Below, in pieces: positions 13,901 through 29,000 of a stretch of DNA of 64,000 bases. The translations under genes were made by a program, and so were the position numbers. Under the pieces are notes generated by a model. It was not told the origin of the DNA and searched no databases. It was given only the letters and a program-made list of their open reading frames with translations. The DNA is taken from NCBI GenBank assembly GCA_026874595.1, contig CM049310.1, forward strand, positions 86,653,056 to 86,717,055, given 5' to 3'. This DNA comes from Sipunculus nudus (taxonomy: Eukaryota; Annelida; Sipuncula; Golfingiida; Sipunculidae). Numbering within the stretch: position 1 is the stretch's first letter; each line of letters begins with the position of its first letter.

Positions 13901-16900
13901 CTGTGCAAACATGGTTGCAGGTGGCGCCATCTTTTGTTGTGTATGTTATAAAACTATCCCAGGGCTACATTTGTGTAAAATTTTATTCCGGATCGGTCAA
14001 ACGGTTCCCGAGATATATGGGTTTATGTGTGGAAACAGACGCACAAACGGACGCTGGGCAGAGACGAAAGGTCAGAGGTCAAGGTCACTTGGTTAGGCAC
14101 CAGTTCACATGTGACCCGATAATTTGTGTAAGTTTCAGAAAAATCTGTCCAGTAGTCTCAGAGGAGTTCTCCGGAAACAAATGCGGCGGCGGCGGCGGAG
14201 GAACCCGGTCAAAAACATAGTATCCGCAAAACTTTGTTTTGGCGGATACAAATATCAAGTCAAAATAATGCATTTAATTATCCAAGTATCCTAAGACGCA
14301 CAAATGGTGAAAAAAAATTATTTAGGTGGCGCCACCAGTCTTTCATATCAGAAAATAACATTCCAAGATCTATGGACATACAAAATTTCTGGCCACTACA
14401 TTAAACCACCCTTGAGATAAATGCATGAATGTATTCTACACATACATGATTGGAGGTAGTGCCACCAGTCCTGCATATGTGAAATCTACCCTAGATGGAT
14501 GCAAAATTCCAGGCTGATATGCCAAACAACTCCTGAGAAAAGGGCATCAGTGTATTCTACTTAAAGGGGATGGCACCTGTATCTTTCTTGGTGGATACAA
14601 CTACTGTATACATTATATATAACAAGATTACCTTCCATCTGGACTGAGTGCCAGGTCACTGACAATGTCTGTATGCTCCATCAAGGTCTGTACACAGGTG
14701 TGAGATTGACTGTCTATTACGTATATACAGGTATCAAAGCTACCTGCCCAAACAAACGAGTGTCCCACCTGTTCCAGGCACACCTGAAATGATGAATGCT
14801 ACTTCAAAACAGAGATATAAAATAAATCTCAGAATATGACCTTCTTTAAGGTGGCAGCACTGGGAGAAAGAAAACTTTATTCAAAATCAATAAAAAATTG
14901 TTTCAATTCCATATTAGACAAATAAAGTAGACATTATTTTTAACCTGGCACAGTGTTCTTTTTGATGCCATACATATATTCTAGATTTTCATTATCTTTC
15001 ATATGATATTTTAACATTAACATTTTAAAAATATTTTAAATTTTTAAACAGTGCACTATTTCCCGCACCTAGTAACAGCAAGCCAATACTAAACTACATG
15101 TCAATATCTCGTGTCCCGGCGCCTTTCTTGTTTAAAAATGAAATTTTAAATTTTTTATTGATTCAAAATTTAAAATTTCACTTTTAAGGTAGATAGAGAC
15201 ATGCTGTCTGCTGCTTCTAACAGAACCCCAGAGACACATGTGTTGTTTCCTTTCTTTCTTTACTCTTGACATTTTAAGGAGTGTTAACTGTTCAACCAAA
15301 ATGAACCAATGGTTTAAATCCACATAGACATACCTCGAATTCCTTGTTTTTCTTGGACTTAATATTTGATCCATTTATTGCTTTTAGCATTTTCTCTTTT
15401 TATATAATTCTGGTATATCTGATCATAACATCTCGCCTACATTATATTTTTTTCAGATTTTGTTCACAATATATTCAAGGATATAATCACTCCACAGGTT
15501 ACATTTCTGTTTGTCTTTAAATAAAGTATTTATGTAATGACAGTTTGTAACCTATTTATATGAAACATATTGCTAAAACTTGCAATTTAAGGAGACACAT
15601 CACAGTTTAAAATACAAAAACATTGGTTATTTTGTATAATTCTGTATATTATAATTCTACATGGTATTATATTTCTATGAGCATTTCAGTTTAAAAAACT
15701 ATTTTTTTTAACTACAGTAAACCCTCGCCTTCCACCGCCTCTCTTTAACGACCCCTTTCAAAATAAGGACCACATATTCACAGTCCCAAGTCCTTTTTTT
15801 GCTTTTCACATAAGACCTCGCTCAGACTATCAGCTTGAAAATGCAACCACTCTACTGAGGTCCCATTGGAGATCATAATTTCAAGGTTTTACTGTATATA
15901 TATATATAAAATCTGATACAAATGCTGATGTTTTCTTACAATTCTGTCCCTGCCTTTAATGCTCATGTCGATGATGTTCTGTGTACTGGCATCACATATC
16001 ACCAGCTTACCACTGCCCATCCCACACCACAGCTTCGGTCTCTGTCCGTCCTCATAGCTGAGTCTACCTGTCAACAAGAAAAGGCTGACTTAAAGCCAGA
16101 TATTCTCCTGTACTTGTATTCACTAGTTGCAAAACTCCCTTCGCAAAACTCTAGTTTGGCTGACTTGCCATCAGATATGTGTTTGGTTTATTTTGGCAGA
16201 CCCCTACATGTAATAAGCGCCTGGATACAAACAAAACATCCTGTATGTGGTGGGAGTGGGCTATTTTAACACAAAGTTCAACAGACTATCTAAGATGCAG
16301 ATATCAGATGTTCATATTATTCATTCACTGGACATGCAGTTCTATGAAGGACATTCAATTCCATACAGGATTTCATTTAGTCTTAGAATTTTGTTTAATT
16401 TCATTTATGTTAGCTGTAAATGTAATAATTAATTTCCTGAAAGGTCTAACAGGACAACAACATGATACACCTTAGCTTTTTAAGTTAGTCTTATTAAGCT
16501 GCCAAACTATAAATAACTAAGATAAATATATTTACCCCTTTTTTTCCCTCTGGCCATCTTGTAAGTGGTAATTTATACAATATAAGAAAATTTTAATGCT
16601 GACATAACTGGCAAACACTCTCATTTCAGCTGGGCAGTGACTGGGGCTGCTTACTATCTGCCCCAGACTCACTTTACCAGTCTTTACCAGTTGTACAATG
16701 AGTGTGACTTAGTTATATAATCTGCTGCCAGATGGCAACACTATGACTGCCCCACATAGACTTGGAGTGGTCAAGTTATCATGCTTTTCTCTCATCATAT
16801 GGAGCACCTAAGACTAAGTGAGAATTTTTCTTTCTGTGCATAGCCTTAGGTGCAGCTGTTTAAGGAAGTGTTTCCTTTATGGATGAATTTCCACTGATGA

Positions 16901-19900
16901 ATAACGACACAATATTTACCTCCATCAAGCCAAGCAGCGGGGGTTATGTTTTTGGCAGTGTATGTTACGTGACAATATATCGCCATCTTTGGAGTAAGGG
17001 TCGTGATGTCACAGAGGACAATCAATGACGTAACTCTGCGAGTACATGCCATTTCCCTAAAAAGTGTCAGTAAATCAACATAAAGCATGGGAGCCTTTTA
17101 TTTCTGACAATGCAATGCAATGATAGCCTAATGAGGTCTGCACACTCTGAGCACATATCTAGTTCTTTATATTTTTTTCTTTGGTATAGTTTGTGAGCTC
17201 ACCATCTCACAATTTTGGGTACTGCATGTGCTCTACCCCTGGAACACAGAAGCCAGTAGACCAGTTCACTGTATAGTAAAACCTTTCCAATCAGTCATCT
17301 CTGCTAGAAAACCACCCAAAACTAATAACCACTTTCACGGTCTTTATGTAAGACCTTCAAGTTGCTTAGACGACCTGCTTGAAAATGCTACCACTTCATT
17401 GATATTCCATTGGTGCTCATAATTTTGAGGTTATACAGTAACTTACGTCCAGCAGTGTAAACCAGGGCCTCGACGGCATCCCTCTCCTTCTCTCCCGAGT
17501 TGGGATCTATCTTGTTCTGCAGGTAGGCTCTTGTCTCTGGAGGGAGACTGAAGCCATCTCTGTACTGATTGGTGAAATACATCATGTGATCAAGACATTC
17601 CCACAATGCACCATGGTGAGATGCATACTCTTCCTCAGAACTGACAAAAAAAGAAAAAAAATGAATTTTGTCAGGTGGAGGATGCCTTTACTTTCCCCTG
17701 TATTAGAGACTGCAAACAGTTTGATAAGTCTGTTAAACATTTTATAAGTTTGGAAAAAGATTTGATAAGCACTGCAATCTTTTTGTATATAGTCAGAAAT
17801 TACATTTTGTATTATTTGGGAAACTTGTATATTTTGGGCAACAAACTTAACAGAACTATGTTTTACTGGATTTTTCAGGGACTTTGTTAAGCCATTACCA
17901 TGCGTTCATTCTATATTTTGGTTGTTATGGTATATAATGTATATAATGATATTTTTGTTAAAAGAGCAAAACTAAAAGGACTGATATCTTTTTGAAAGCT
18001 TGTTTTGTCTTTGAAAATACATGTCTGAAATATTTGTGTTACTGTGTACCAGTTAGGTTTGCTGCATGAATAACAACCATAACACTATTGTGATAACATC
18101 TGGATAAATGTGGATAGTGTACAGTCAAATAAGGTCCGGATGTTTTGAGATATATCCCCGTAGTCCCTGATATATGAGAGCTAGCACTCTGTGAACTCAC
18201 CTTCTGTACAGGGCGTCCATCAGGATCACATGCATGGCAGCAATATGTGTCAAGGAAAGGTCTCGATGCTCCTCAGCGATCTTACGACCGAACCACATCT
18301 CCTTCACCAGGTGGAGCCACAAACTTGTTTCATTCTTCAGATTGGCAGTGAAGCAGGAATATTCTTCATCTGCTTATATACATATAAATTAGAAATTAAA
18401 ACTTACTTGTCATCCTTTCATATTAGAAAAGAACATCATTTAAATAAAGTCTGTAAGAACTGATTAAAATGTCAATGATCAATATTCAAATAAAAATTCA
18501 TCACAATCAATGCATTAAGTATTGAGAATTTACTTGAGCTTTAATTTGTATCGCATTTCTTATTATAACTGGGGTGTGAAAAAAATCTCCATAATTTAAA
18601 ATATAAAAGTCACAGTGATCTAATAAATATTTTTTCAGGAAGATATTTAGTGACTTTGCTGCATGAATATTAAATTATATGTTTCTAACTCCAAACAAAT
18701 AATAATTTCTGCCCTGTTAATACAAGGTAAGATGACTGGACAACAAGATGACCAGACAGTCGGACAAAAATTGGCATGTGATTGCTATAGCTCATATCTT
18801 TGAGTATACAATGAGTTTCACTGTACCATGATTACTTGTTATCTTAAGGACATCAGTTTTGAGCAGAAACACGGTTTGTTGAGCCTCCTCTACTCTGACC
18901 ACATCCCGTAATTTTGCGACAACCTCTGTCGTTTGAGAGCCCTCAGGAAACAAGACCAACCTGAAAATGAGAGTAAAACATCAAAAACCTCTTTAAATTT
19001 CTGAATAACAATTTTTTTATTAAAGGGGCCTATTCTGATATCTGACCCTAATAAACTAAAGATAATTCCTTGAAACTTTTGTAAAAGTAGGAGAGACAAT
19101 GTCAATCCAATCACACACAGGCTGTTTGTTCAACAAGGATTTCTGGTGGCATATCAGAAAAACCAGAGGTATAAGCATGCAAATTACATTTACCTTTAAT
19201 TGTTTTTAAAACTATTTATAAAATGTTTGAACTTTTATTCAATTAAATATGTCTCAAGTTATCGTTTAATTTTGTATTTCATTAATTACCCGTAAGTTAA
19301 CAATCCAAAATTAAATGTTACACTCTGTGTGGCTGGCTAATTCACATTAAGGAAACCAGCAAATAGAATGTAAAGACAAGTATGATTACCGTTTTTGTGT
19401 CAGAGCTAATCTCCCCATTCCGAGAGATGTTTTGATGACCCCTGACACTTTGAGTAGGTGCTCTCCTGTGTCAAGCTGAAGGTCACGGTGAAGATTTGTT
19501 TGTTGTTCCATTTCAATTTCTTTCCAGCATTCATAGAACACCTCAAATGTGGCAGGATCAACAGCTGTTTGGAAACATCACAATTGAATATATAAATAAA
19601 TATATTATCTATTTTTCTGTCTGCATTCATCTGAGTCTGCATGTCTGTAAGTCATCTGAGCTATAGCGATCACTTTTTGTCTGTCGTTCATCCCGCCGGA
19701 TGGCTGGTCTGTCCGTTAACAAGGCACAAATCGTAACCACTGGAACTAGAATCTTCTTACTCTACATCCAGAGAGATCTATGAAAAATCTCCTTGGAAAC
19801 CTTGAATTAGGTCTCTGTTACCCATATTCTTCAAGCTATGGGGCTCAGAAGTACCCCATAGAATAATGAAAAATTTTATACAAAAGCTCAAGTATCTGAA

Positions 19901-22900
19901 CAACTAATGCATTGATCACCATGATTCTTAGCATGGATATTGATCATGGAGTGTTTCATCAGTTTCTGCAGACTGGTGGTGCCACCTGTATTTTTTCAAT
20001 TTTTTAGGAATTTCTTTCTCTATTTTTGAGACCCCAAAAGATGCCGTCATCTGTTAACATGGCACAAATTATAACTGCTGGACCTGGAACATTCTCACTT
20101 TACATCCAGAGAGGTCCATGAAAAGACTTCTTAGAAACTTGGAATTAGGTCTCTGTTACCTATATTCTTCAAGCTATATCATGGAGTGTTTTATCAGTTT
20201 CTGCAGACTTGGGGGTGCCACCTGTACTTTTTCTATTTTTTTATGATTTTTCTTCTCTATTTTGAGACCTTAAAAGATTCCGTCATCTGTTAACAGGGCA
20301 CAAATCTTAAACGCTGGATCTGGAATCTTCTAACTTTACATCCAGTTAGGTCCATGAAAAGTCTCCTTGAAAAACCTAGAACTAGGTCTCTGGTACCCAT
20401 ATTCTTAAAGCTATGGGGCTCCTAAGTACCCCCCTAGAATAGTAAAAAAATCTGATACAAAAGCTCAAGTAACTGAACAACTAATGCATTGATCACCATG
20501 ATTCTTTGCATGGATATTGATCATAAGGGTGATACAACAGTTTCTGCAGACTAGTGGTGCCACCTGTATTTTTTCCATTTTTTACGATTTTTTTTCTCTA
20601 TTTTTGATACCACCAAAGATGCCGTTATCTGTTAAGATGGCACAAATAGTAACCGCTGGACAGGGAATATTCACTTTACATCCAGAGAGGTCCTTGAAAA
20701 GTCTTCTTGGAAACATGGAATTAGGTCTCTGTTACCCATATTCTTCCAGCTATGGGGCTCCAAAGTACAACCCAGAATAATAAAAATTTGATACAAATGC
20801 TCAAGTATCTGAACAACTAATGCATTGATCACCATGATTCTTTGCATGGATATTAATCATGGAGTGTTTTATCAGTTTCTTCAGACTGGTGGTGCCAATT
20901 GTATTTTTTTTTAATTTTTTACGATTTTTTTATCTATTTTTGGGACCTTTAAAGATCTGGTCATCTGTTAACAGGGCTCAAATCGTAACAACTAGACATA
21001 TAATCTTCTCACTTTACATCCAGGGAGGTACATGAAAAGTCTCCATGGAAACCTGAAACTAGGTTTCTGTTACCCATATTCTCTGAGCTATTGGGCTGAT
21101 AAGCCCCCCCACCCCATCATAATTAAAAATCTGATACCAAAGCAGGGCACAAATCATAAACATTGGACCCGGAATCTTCTAACCTAAAATCCATGGAGGT
21201 CTGTGAAAATCTCCTTGGAAACGTGTATTTTGGTCTCAGTTACCCATATTTTCTGAGCTATAGGGCTTATAAATATAAGCACCCCTCAGAATAACTGAAA
21301 ATTTGATACCAAAGTAGGGCACAAATCATAACCTTTGGGCCCAGAATCTTCTAACTTGACATCCTGAGAGTTCCTCAAAAGTTCTCCCCAGAAACCTGAA
21401 ATTGGGTCACAGTAAAACTATATTCTCAGAGTTTTGGGGTATGTTTGAGCACCCTAATAATAATGCAAAATACACACAAATTGCCAGATTCCTCATGAAA
21501 AGCCAGTTGGTTTGTGATCAGATCTGTTTTGCTTATGGGTCTTGATGAAATTAAGCTAATATGAATGAACAATGATGCCACCTACATTACCTTAATTAGT
21601 TGTCTGTGCAAGGACATATTGTCAACATGTCAGTCGGCTCAGCGTCATGACCCACAGGTCACTTGTTAATATCAACTATTTTTAAACATTTTAACATACA
21701 TATATTAAAAATGCACCTATTATATATTTATTAACAAAAATATCTTTTTAATTTTGACTTTAATAATTCCAAACAATTATTTATTCATCGTTCCATTACG
21801 ATCAGGAAAGTAATTAACAGTTTAAAAATATACATTATTTTGTCACAGATACAGAGCCTGATTTGCAAGTGATGAGCTCAGATATAAAAGTATTACAGTA
21901 AAATTCCCAACAGAATTCGCATCCTTATTACAAATCGCACTTTGCCAGAAAATTATGGTTTCTTAGTACAACTCACTACTTCTGTAAGGAGTTTTATGGT
22001 ACTTACTATTTCTCTTATCCAAAGTGAGAGCTTTAAACAATCTGGAGATCACATTTCTGTCAAGAGGCAAATCAAGGAGCCGCACATGGTCCAGAAAACC
22101 TGTGTCATCTGTAAAAATAAAAATAAACTTGTACCATCTGTAAAAATTACAAGAAATTATTTGTTCTCTGTACAAATAACAGGAAAGCCCTGCCCTCATT
22201 AAGAAAAGAGTACATAAGATTAACATTAAATTGTTTCCATCTGTAAAAACAATGATGTTTGGTTTAAGAAAAAGTGTTGAAAGCCTGTATAGTTGAAGCA
22301 TACAAAACCCTCAGTCAATTAGATTTAAACTAGAAAATGAAAGAGGAACTAATCATCAAACCGGATGAAATGTTAAACTTATGATTTAGGATTCATGATT
22401 TTTTTTATTCAAGAATTCATGAACAAAGTGTGACCATGCAAAAGCTAATCACATTTTTTACATAACCCTTCACATATAAAATGAATCATTTAAGACTTAA
22501 AAATTCAATAAAAAAACAATTAAGTGTGACGTAAACCTAATCAGGTCAGTAGACCATGAGATACATCTGCCATCTTCACTGGCAGTGGATATGAGTAAAG
22601 GTTTGGCATACCTATACTCCTTACACAGGGGTTATACACTCTAGTCTTACTGCAAGATTATCAGGGTTTCACCACCAGGGCTAGGTGAGGGCAAAGAATT
22701 GTAATCAGACCAATGACAGTGTGGTATCATATTGTGCATCCAACTCCAAGTTTTAAATCCACGACACCCCTCCCTCATTCATTTGATACAAAATGTGATA
22801 CCACAGTCTCATCAGTCTGATTACAATTCTTGGCCCTTTGCCAGCTTCATGCTTCTGCTAACTTGGCAAACAAAGCAGCAGTTAAAGTGAAGGAGATCAA

Positions 22901-23022
22901 GAATTACTGCAGTGTATAACTGCTGTGTAAGGAGTGTATGAGATATCATGTCCCACATAAAATGTGGCAAACAGGTGGTCAAAGCTGATTATTATGCTCT
23001 GCTCAGGAGGGGATAATGGTGT

Positions 23023-23059
<37 letters not shown>

Positions 23060-26000
23060 TTAATAATAATAGATTGTATTTATATAGCACCAATTCTCCC
23101 ATATTCAGACCCATAGTGCAATTCACACATGTACTCATACCCACTAACAAAGCACAATTTCCTGTGCCTCTACCTGTGAGCTCACTTTCTTTTTCACTGT
23201 TTCTTGCATGTTTATCCATTGTAACTGACTTAAGAAAACAAGGGACCCATGGGTCACGGCGCTCAGCTGATCATGATTGGACCATAAATGTTTCTCCATT
23301 GTGACACTATATCGAGTCGATAAAGCTTATGAATATCATGGACATGTTGGGCTATTATAAAGGAATGTAATGTAATATGTGAGTAAATGATAAATGAAAT
23401 AACCTGACTGATGGATTAATAGAGTCATATATAGTGGTTTATTTTTTATTTATTAAAGAGGTGTAGAAATTGTGATATATTTGAGCAAATATGAATGCAA
23501 TGACAGCAGTAATAAGCAGTAGTAGAATGATGATAAGGCTATTTGTTGAAGGATCTAAAGTGTATGGTAGTCTGCAAGCTTTCAATTTGACAGATATGAT
23601 GTTATGATTAACTATGCTGATGAAGTGATTTATGAATTTGTGACTGTATGACACAATATCTCTTTAGTCTTGACAAGGTACATTATTGTGATGCCCACTA
23701 TGTCTACATATAACACAATATTGACATAATTTCTGGCATGTACATAGGTACCTATGGACGAATAGTTATACAAAATATTAAAGTATGAATATATCTGATT
23801 CATCTTGTTCTTGCTTACTGAGGCTGACTTTGGGATGGGGTTCGGAGAAGGGAAAAGTGAGGGCAGCACGAAGGTGGAAGGAGAAATATTCTATTGTAAT
23901 GTTTTTCATTTATATAAGAATATGAAAAGCTAAGAGGAAAGGGGCCCTCCTACTTGGTTATAGTAAAGTTCTAAATATATGATTGCAAACTAATACTCTG
24001 ACAAGACTGTCATGAAGAAAAACAGTAAAAGTTTTGAGATACTGTAATGTATGAAAATTTACAGATGGACAGGCAAGTGGACAGAATGGACTAATACCTT
24101 TATTTCACTTTCAAGGGAATAATGCATTTAAGTTTATATATAATCCTATTTTTTTTTAGCATATCCACTTTTTCCATTAAGAAGTTTTTATCTGAATCAT
24201 TTTTTTTATTTACAGGTTTTATAAATTTTAAATGAAAAAAACTGAAAATATGAGTTAAAATATTAGAATTGTTGCAAAAGTTGCAATCATTATATATACA
24301 GAGTAAAAAACTGAAACTATAAGTTAAAATATTAGAATTGTTGCAAAAGTTGCAATCATCATATATCCAGAGTGTAGCTCATATTGGGTCATATTATGCA
24401 TACAAATATATTTAATTATTTTTAAATCATAAATGTTTAAACTGAATTTAAAAGAAAATAATGCCACAACATGGCATCTACAAGAATATTCCTTGAATCA
24501 CTATTAAAAAGTTTTGCACATTGGAGTTTTCAGTACCTGCTTAATTTTATTCACCAAAATAAAACAAAAGATTCAGTAAATTTGATAAAATAAAACATCT
24601 TTTCAAATAAAGTATACACACTGTTGGTTGAATGAGAAACAAACAATATCATTGTGCTAATTACTATCCAAGTGTTAATTAATTACTGAAATTAATAGTC
24701 AATTTCACACCTGGTGAAGTTTTTACTCCTCTGAAGTAAGGAATTACTTATCTCATGAACATCCACACTTTCATAGCAATACACCACTTTGTGGACACAA
24801 TTAAATGTACACTTTAATCATTGTAACCCTGGTGGTACAATACAAAATCTAAAATGTAGCATAGCCTAGAATAAGAATGAATCGCATACAGAAAATAATA
24901 ACATTCATCTAGTTTACATTGTTGCGCATGCGCTAAGATGGTGGCAGTAAATTTTATGGGGCTTCGGCAAAGAGAATAGTATCCTAGCTTTATTGCTGAT
25001 AATTAACAACAAGTTTCACCAGAGTTGGATATAAGGATCTCTTGGCGACCAGATAGGTGGAGAACTGAACAAAAACCTTGAGACTGGCTCAACTATGGCA
25101 GAAAAGGAAGACAAATCCACCCTGTCCGAAACGAGCCCTCATCACAAGGTACGTGTGGTGGGCAGTTACGAATACACATTGAGTGATGTGATGAATGAAA
25201 TGCAATGTCTTAGAGGTTCACTGGAAAAATCTCTTGACAAGTTAAGACATGATTTGGTATCAGATATCAACTCAAAAATAGAAACAATGAGAAATGAGTT
25301 TTATTGCCAACTTGGTCATATGGAATCGACTATTGAAACTCTTAAGAACAGGATGGATGGGTATGAGTGTTCCGCACCAGTTGACCCAGGTACATGGGGA
25401 TTTGGAGGCCCCGGGTCTTCTAAAAGAGCGCTGAGAGACTGTGACAGGTGTGTTATTGTAAAAGGCCTGAAACAAGATCCTAATGAAGATTTGGGTTCCA
25501 AGGTGGCGGCTTTAGTGTCGGCGCTGGGTAATGATATTAGTACCAAAGTCAATGTTGTTGCCTTTGAAAGACTGAATACACGAGGTCGAGGGCCAGGGCT
25601 TGTGAAAATAGCATTCAGTGAGCCTGATCAGAAGATTGAGGTGTTACGCGCAAAAGCCTGCCTGAGGAAAACAGCTGATTTCAGTCAAGTGTATTTACAG
25701 AGTAGCAAATCTCATGCAGAACGTGTCTTGGAGCGGAATTTTAAAACAGTGTTACAACTGTTACCGAGTGGCGGTGATTACAGAATCACTGGACATGGGG
25801 TGATTATCAATAAAGAGGATGCGGTATCAGCTGTAGCTCAAGATGCACCCCCAGGTGAGAATGCCTGGCAAAGAGTTAACAACCAAAGATCCAGGGGCAG
25901 ACGTGGAGGCCCAAGTGGTCGCCGAGGTGAGGGGACAACCAGAGGTGGTCGCCATCCCTCTCCCCAGGCCGATAGACAAATGGGATTGGTACCAACAGGG

Positions 26001-29000
26001 AATAAATTTGCACCCCTGGCAAGCTCTCCTGAAAAATGGTCTCAGTCGAATTCTGTCCCAATATTATCACAGTACAGCAGTACAGTGAATGTAGGAAATG
26101 GTGCGGTGTGTACAACCCAAGAACAATTTGGCCCTACTGGTCCATCGAATCTTACTGAAATTCCGCACTCAACTACGATGCCCATTAATACGCCTCTACG
26201 TCTTATTGAAACAGACCAAGATAATATGCACTCTACATTACCCTCATTACAGCCAGTGATAGTGATAGTAAACACAGCCAGTGATGATGAGATGGTATCC
26301 AATGATGAGCGACAGGCTGAGGTGCCCATGTAGGACATTTCCCGGTCCGATGGAATTTCTTATTTTGAGGCTAAATCTGTTTTGAAAATTTGTCAGCTTA
26401 ATGTAGCAGGTTGGACTATTAACAACCATGAATTGAGGAAAAACATTATTGTTAAAACTGTAGCTGATTTTATAAGCATAAATGAAACTCACCTTTCATA
26501 TGATGAAATACTAAATATTCCTGGATATATTTGGTATGGACACAATCGGGAATGTAGGCATAAGAAAGCACCAAAAACCTTTGGAGGTGTGGGAATATTT
26601 GTCAAGACAAGCATTCATTCAGATTTTGATGTGTCAGTAATTGATAAGTCAGTAGACGGAATTTTGGTATTACATATGCAAAATAAACATAGTGATCAAC
26701 CTTTATTATATGCTCGGTGTATCTACCACCAGAAAACAGTGTGTGGGGTAGTGATTCAAATAGTTTCTATGAACATTTATTAAATCAGATATACATACAC
26801 ATTAATGTTGATCATTTTATAATTTGTGGAGACCTTAACAGTAGAGTTGGGGACTCAATTGATATGATTGAAGGTATTGATGATATTCCTAAGAGACAGG
26901 TTATTGATTTTAACAAAAATCAGCACGGAGCAGCGTTGATAGAATTTTTACACGAATCAAAATTTTGTATAGTTAATGGAAGGATAAATAACTTGCAAAA
27001 TAATTTCACATGTATATCATCTAAAGGAAAATCTGTAGTAGATTACATTTTGGTTCCACAGGATAAATTAAAGGACTGTACATATTTTTCTGTATCACCA
27101 TGTTCTGATCTCATAGAAAACAATAACTTAATGTATCTAGTCGGAAGAAAATCTCGGATACCTGATCATTCTCTCATTGAAGTCCATTTTGATGTTGGAG
27201 TTAAAATAGATCATACACATATACAAAAGAAACGAGAGGCAAAAAGAAAGTTTAATTTCAGGAATATACCCACTAATTTTATGAAGTCTGAACACATAAT
27301 GCATGATATATTAGAAGCCATAAATATTATTGAAAATGCTAAAGATTCACAGGCATCCGTTGATAATGCATATTGTGCTGTCATAAGTCCAATTAGTAAT
27401 GAAATGAATAATTTTTTGGTACGTAATGATTGTATAAAAAACAAACGCAGAGTAAAACCATTTTGGAATGATGAATTAGATGCATTGTTTAAAGATAAAA
27501 GAAAGGCTGAAAAGGAATATAGAAAATGTGTTAGTGCTGGTAAAGAGAGGAAAGAACTTCTAGCAGCTTTTAAGAAAAAATCTGCTCTCTTTGATCGAAA
27601 ATTTAGATATTATGAGAGACAATACCGAAGGGACAGAATGTGCAGGATTGAGCAGTTACAGGTGCACAACTCTCAGCTTTTTTGGCAATATATTAAGCGA
27701 TTGGGTCCTCCCCGTAAGAATTGTATACCATTTGAGGTATATGACATAGATAATCATATTGTATATGATGAGGTAAGTGTGTTGAGTAAATGGAAATCTG
27801 ATTTTGAAAAATTATATGCGGGTATAAATGAGTCTTACATTAACAATCAAAATTTTATGGAACAAATAAAACATTTTATGTCATGTATAGAAAATGATAT
27901 GATTGACCCATTATATCAGGGAAACCAGGAAATAAATACATTTATTACTTATAATGAAGTAGAAAGTGTAGTTAATAAGCTGAAAAGGGGGAAAGCTGCA
28001 GGAATTGATGAGATTCCTTATGATGTTCTGAAAAATGTTATAGTCACTAAAGCATTACACAGTTTCTTTAATATGGTATTTGATTATGGAATAGTTCATT
28101 CCGTATGGGCTGATTCAATGGTAATTCCGATCTTGAAGTCCAGTGTCGATGACCCTAGGGTGCCAATGAACTATAGGGGTATTAGTTTGTTATGTTGTAT
28201 TGCAAAGGTCTATGGGAGTATTTTGAACAGGCGTCTTATGAAGTACTTGGATAATCATAACATCTTAGTTGAGGAGCAAAATGGTTTCAGAGAAAATAGA
28301 TCGTGCTTAGAGCACATTTTTTCCTTATATTGTATTATCAGAAATAGACTAAACATGGGTCTTAATACGTTTACAGCTTTTATAGATTTGAAAACCGCTT
28401 TTGACTCGGTGAAAAGAGATTTTCTGTACTATAAATTATTTCAGTGTGGAATTGATGGCAAATTTTATTTTGCTATTAAAGCGTTATACAAAGACACACG
28501 AGCTTGTGTAAAGGTAAATGATCTGTACACAGATTGGTTTGATACCTCAGATGGTGTCAGGCAGGGTGATACCCTTTCACCAACGTTATTTTCGATCTTT
28601 ATTAATGATTTGGCAGAGGGTATCAATAGAATGAACAGAGGAATAGATGTTAATAGCAGAAATGTTAGTATCTTAATGTACGCTGATGATATTGTTTTAT
28701 TAGCACCCTCTACGACTACTTTACAAGAAATGTTATCTTACATTCATGAATGGTGTCAAAAGTGGCAAGTTGAAATTAGTGAGAAAAAGTCAAAAGTTGT
28801 ACACTTTAGGCGGTCGAGACAGAAAAGGTCAAATGTTCTCTTTAAAGCAGGGGAGAAAGTTATTTCCTATACATCATTTTATAAATATCTTGGTGTGTAT
28901 TTTGATGAAAATCTCAATTTAAATCATCACGAGAGAGAGATGGCTGCAGCTGCCATGAGAGCATTAGGAGCTGTGATAGGTAAATATCGAACAAATAATA

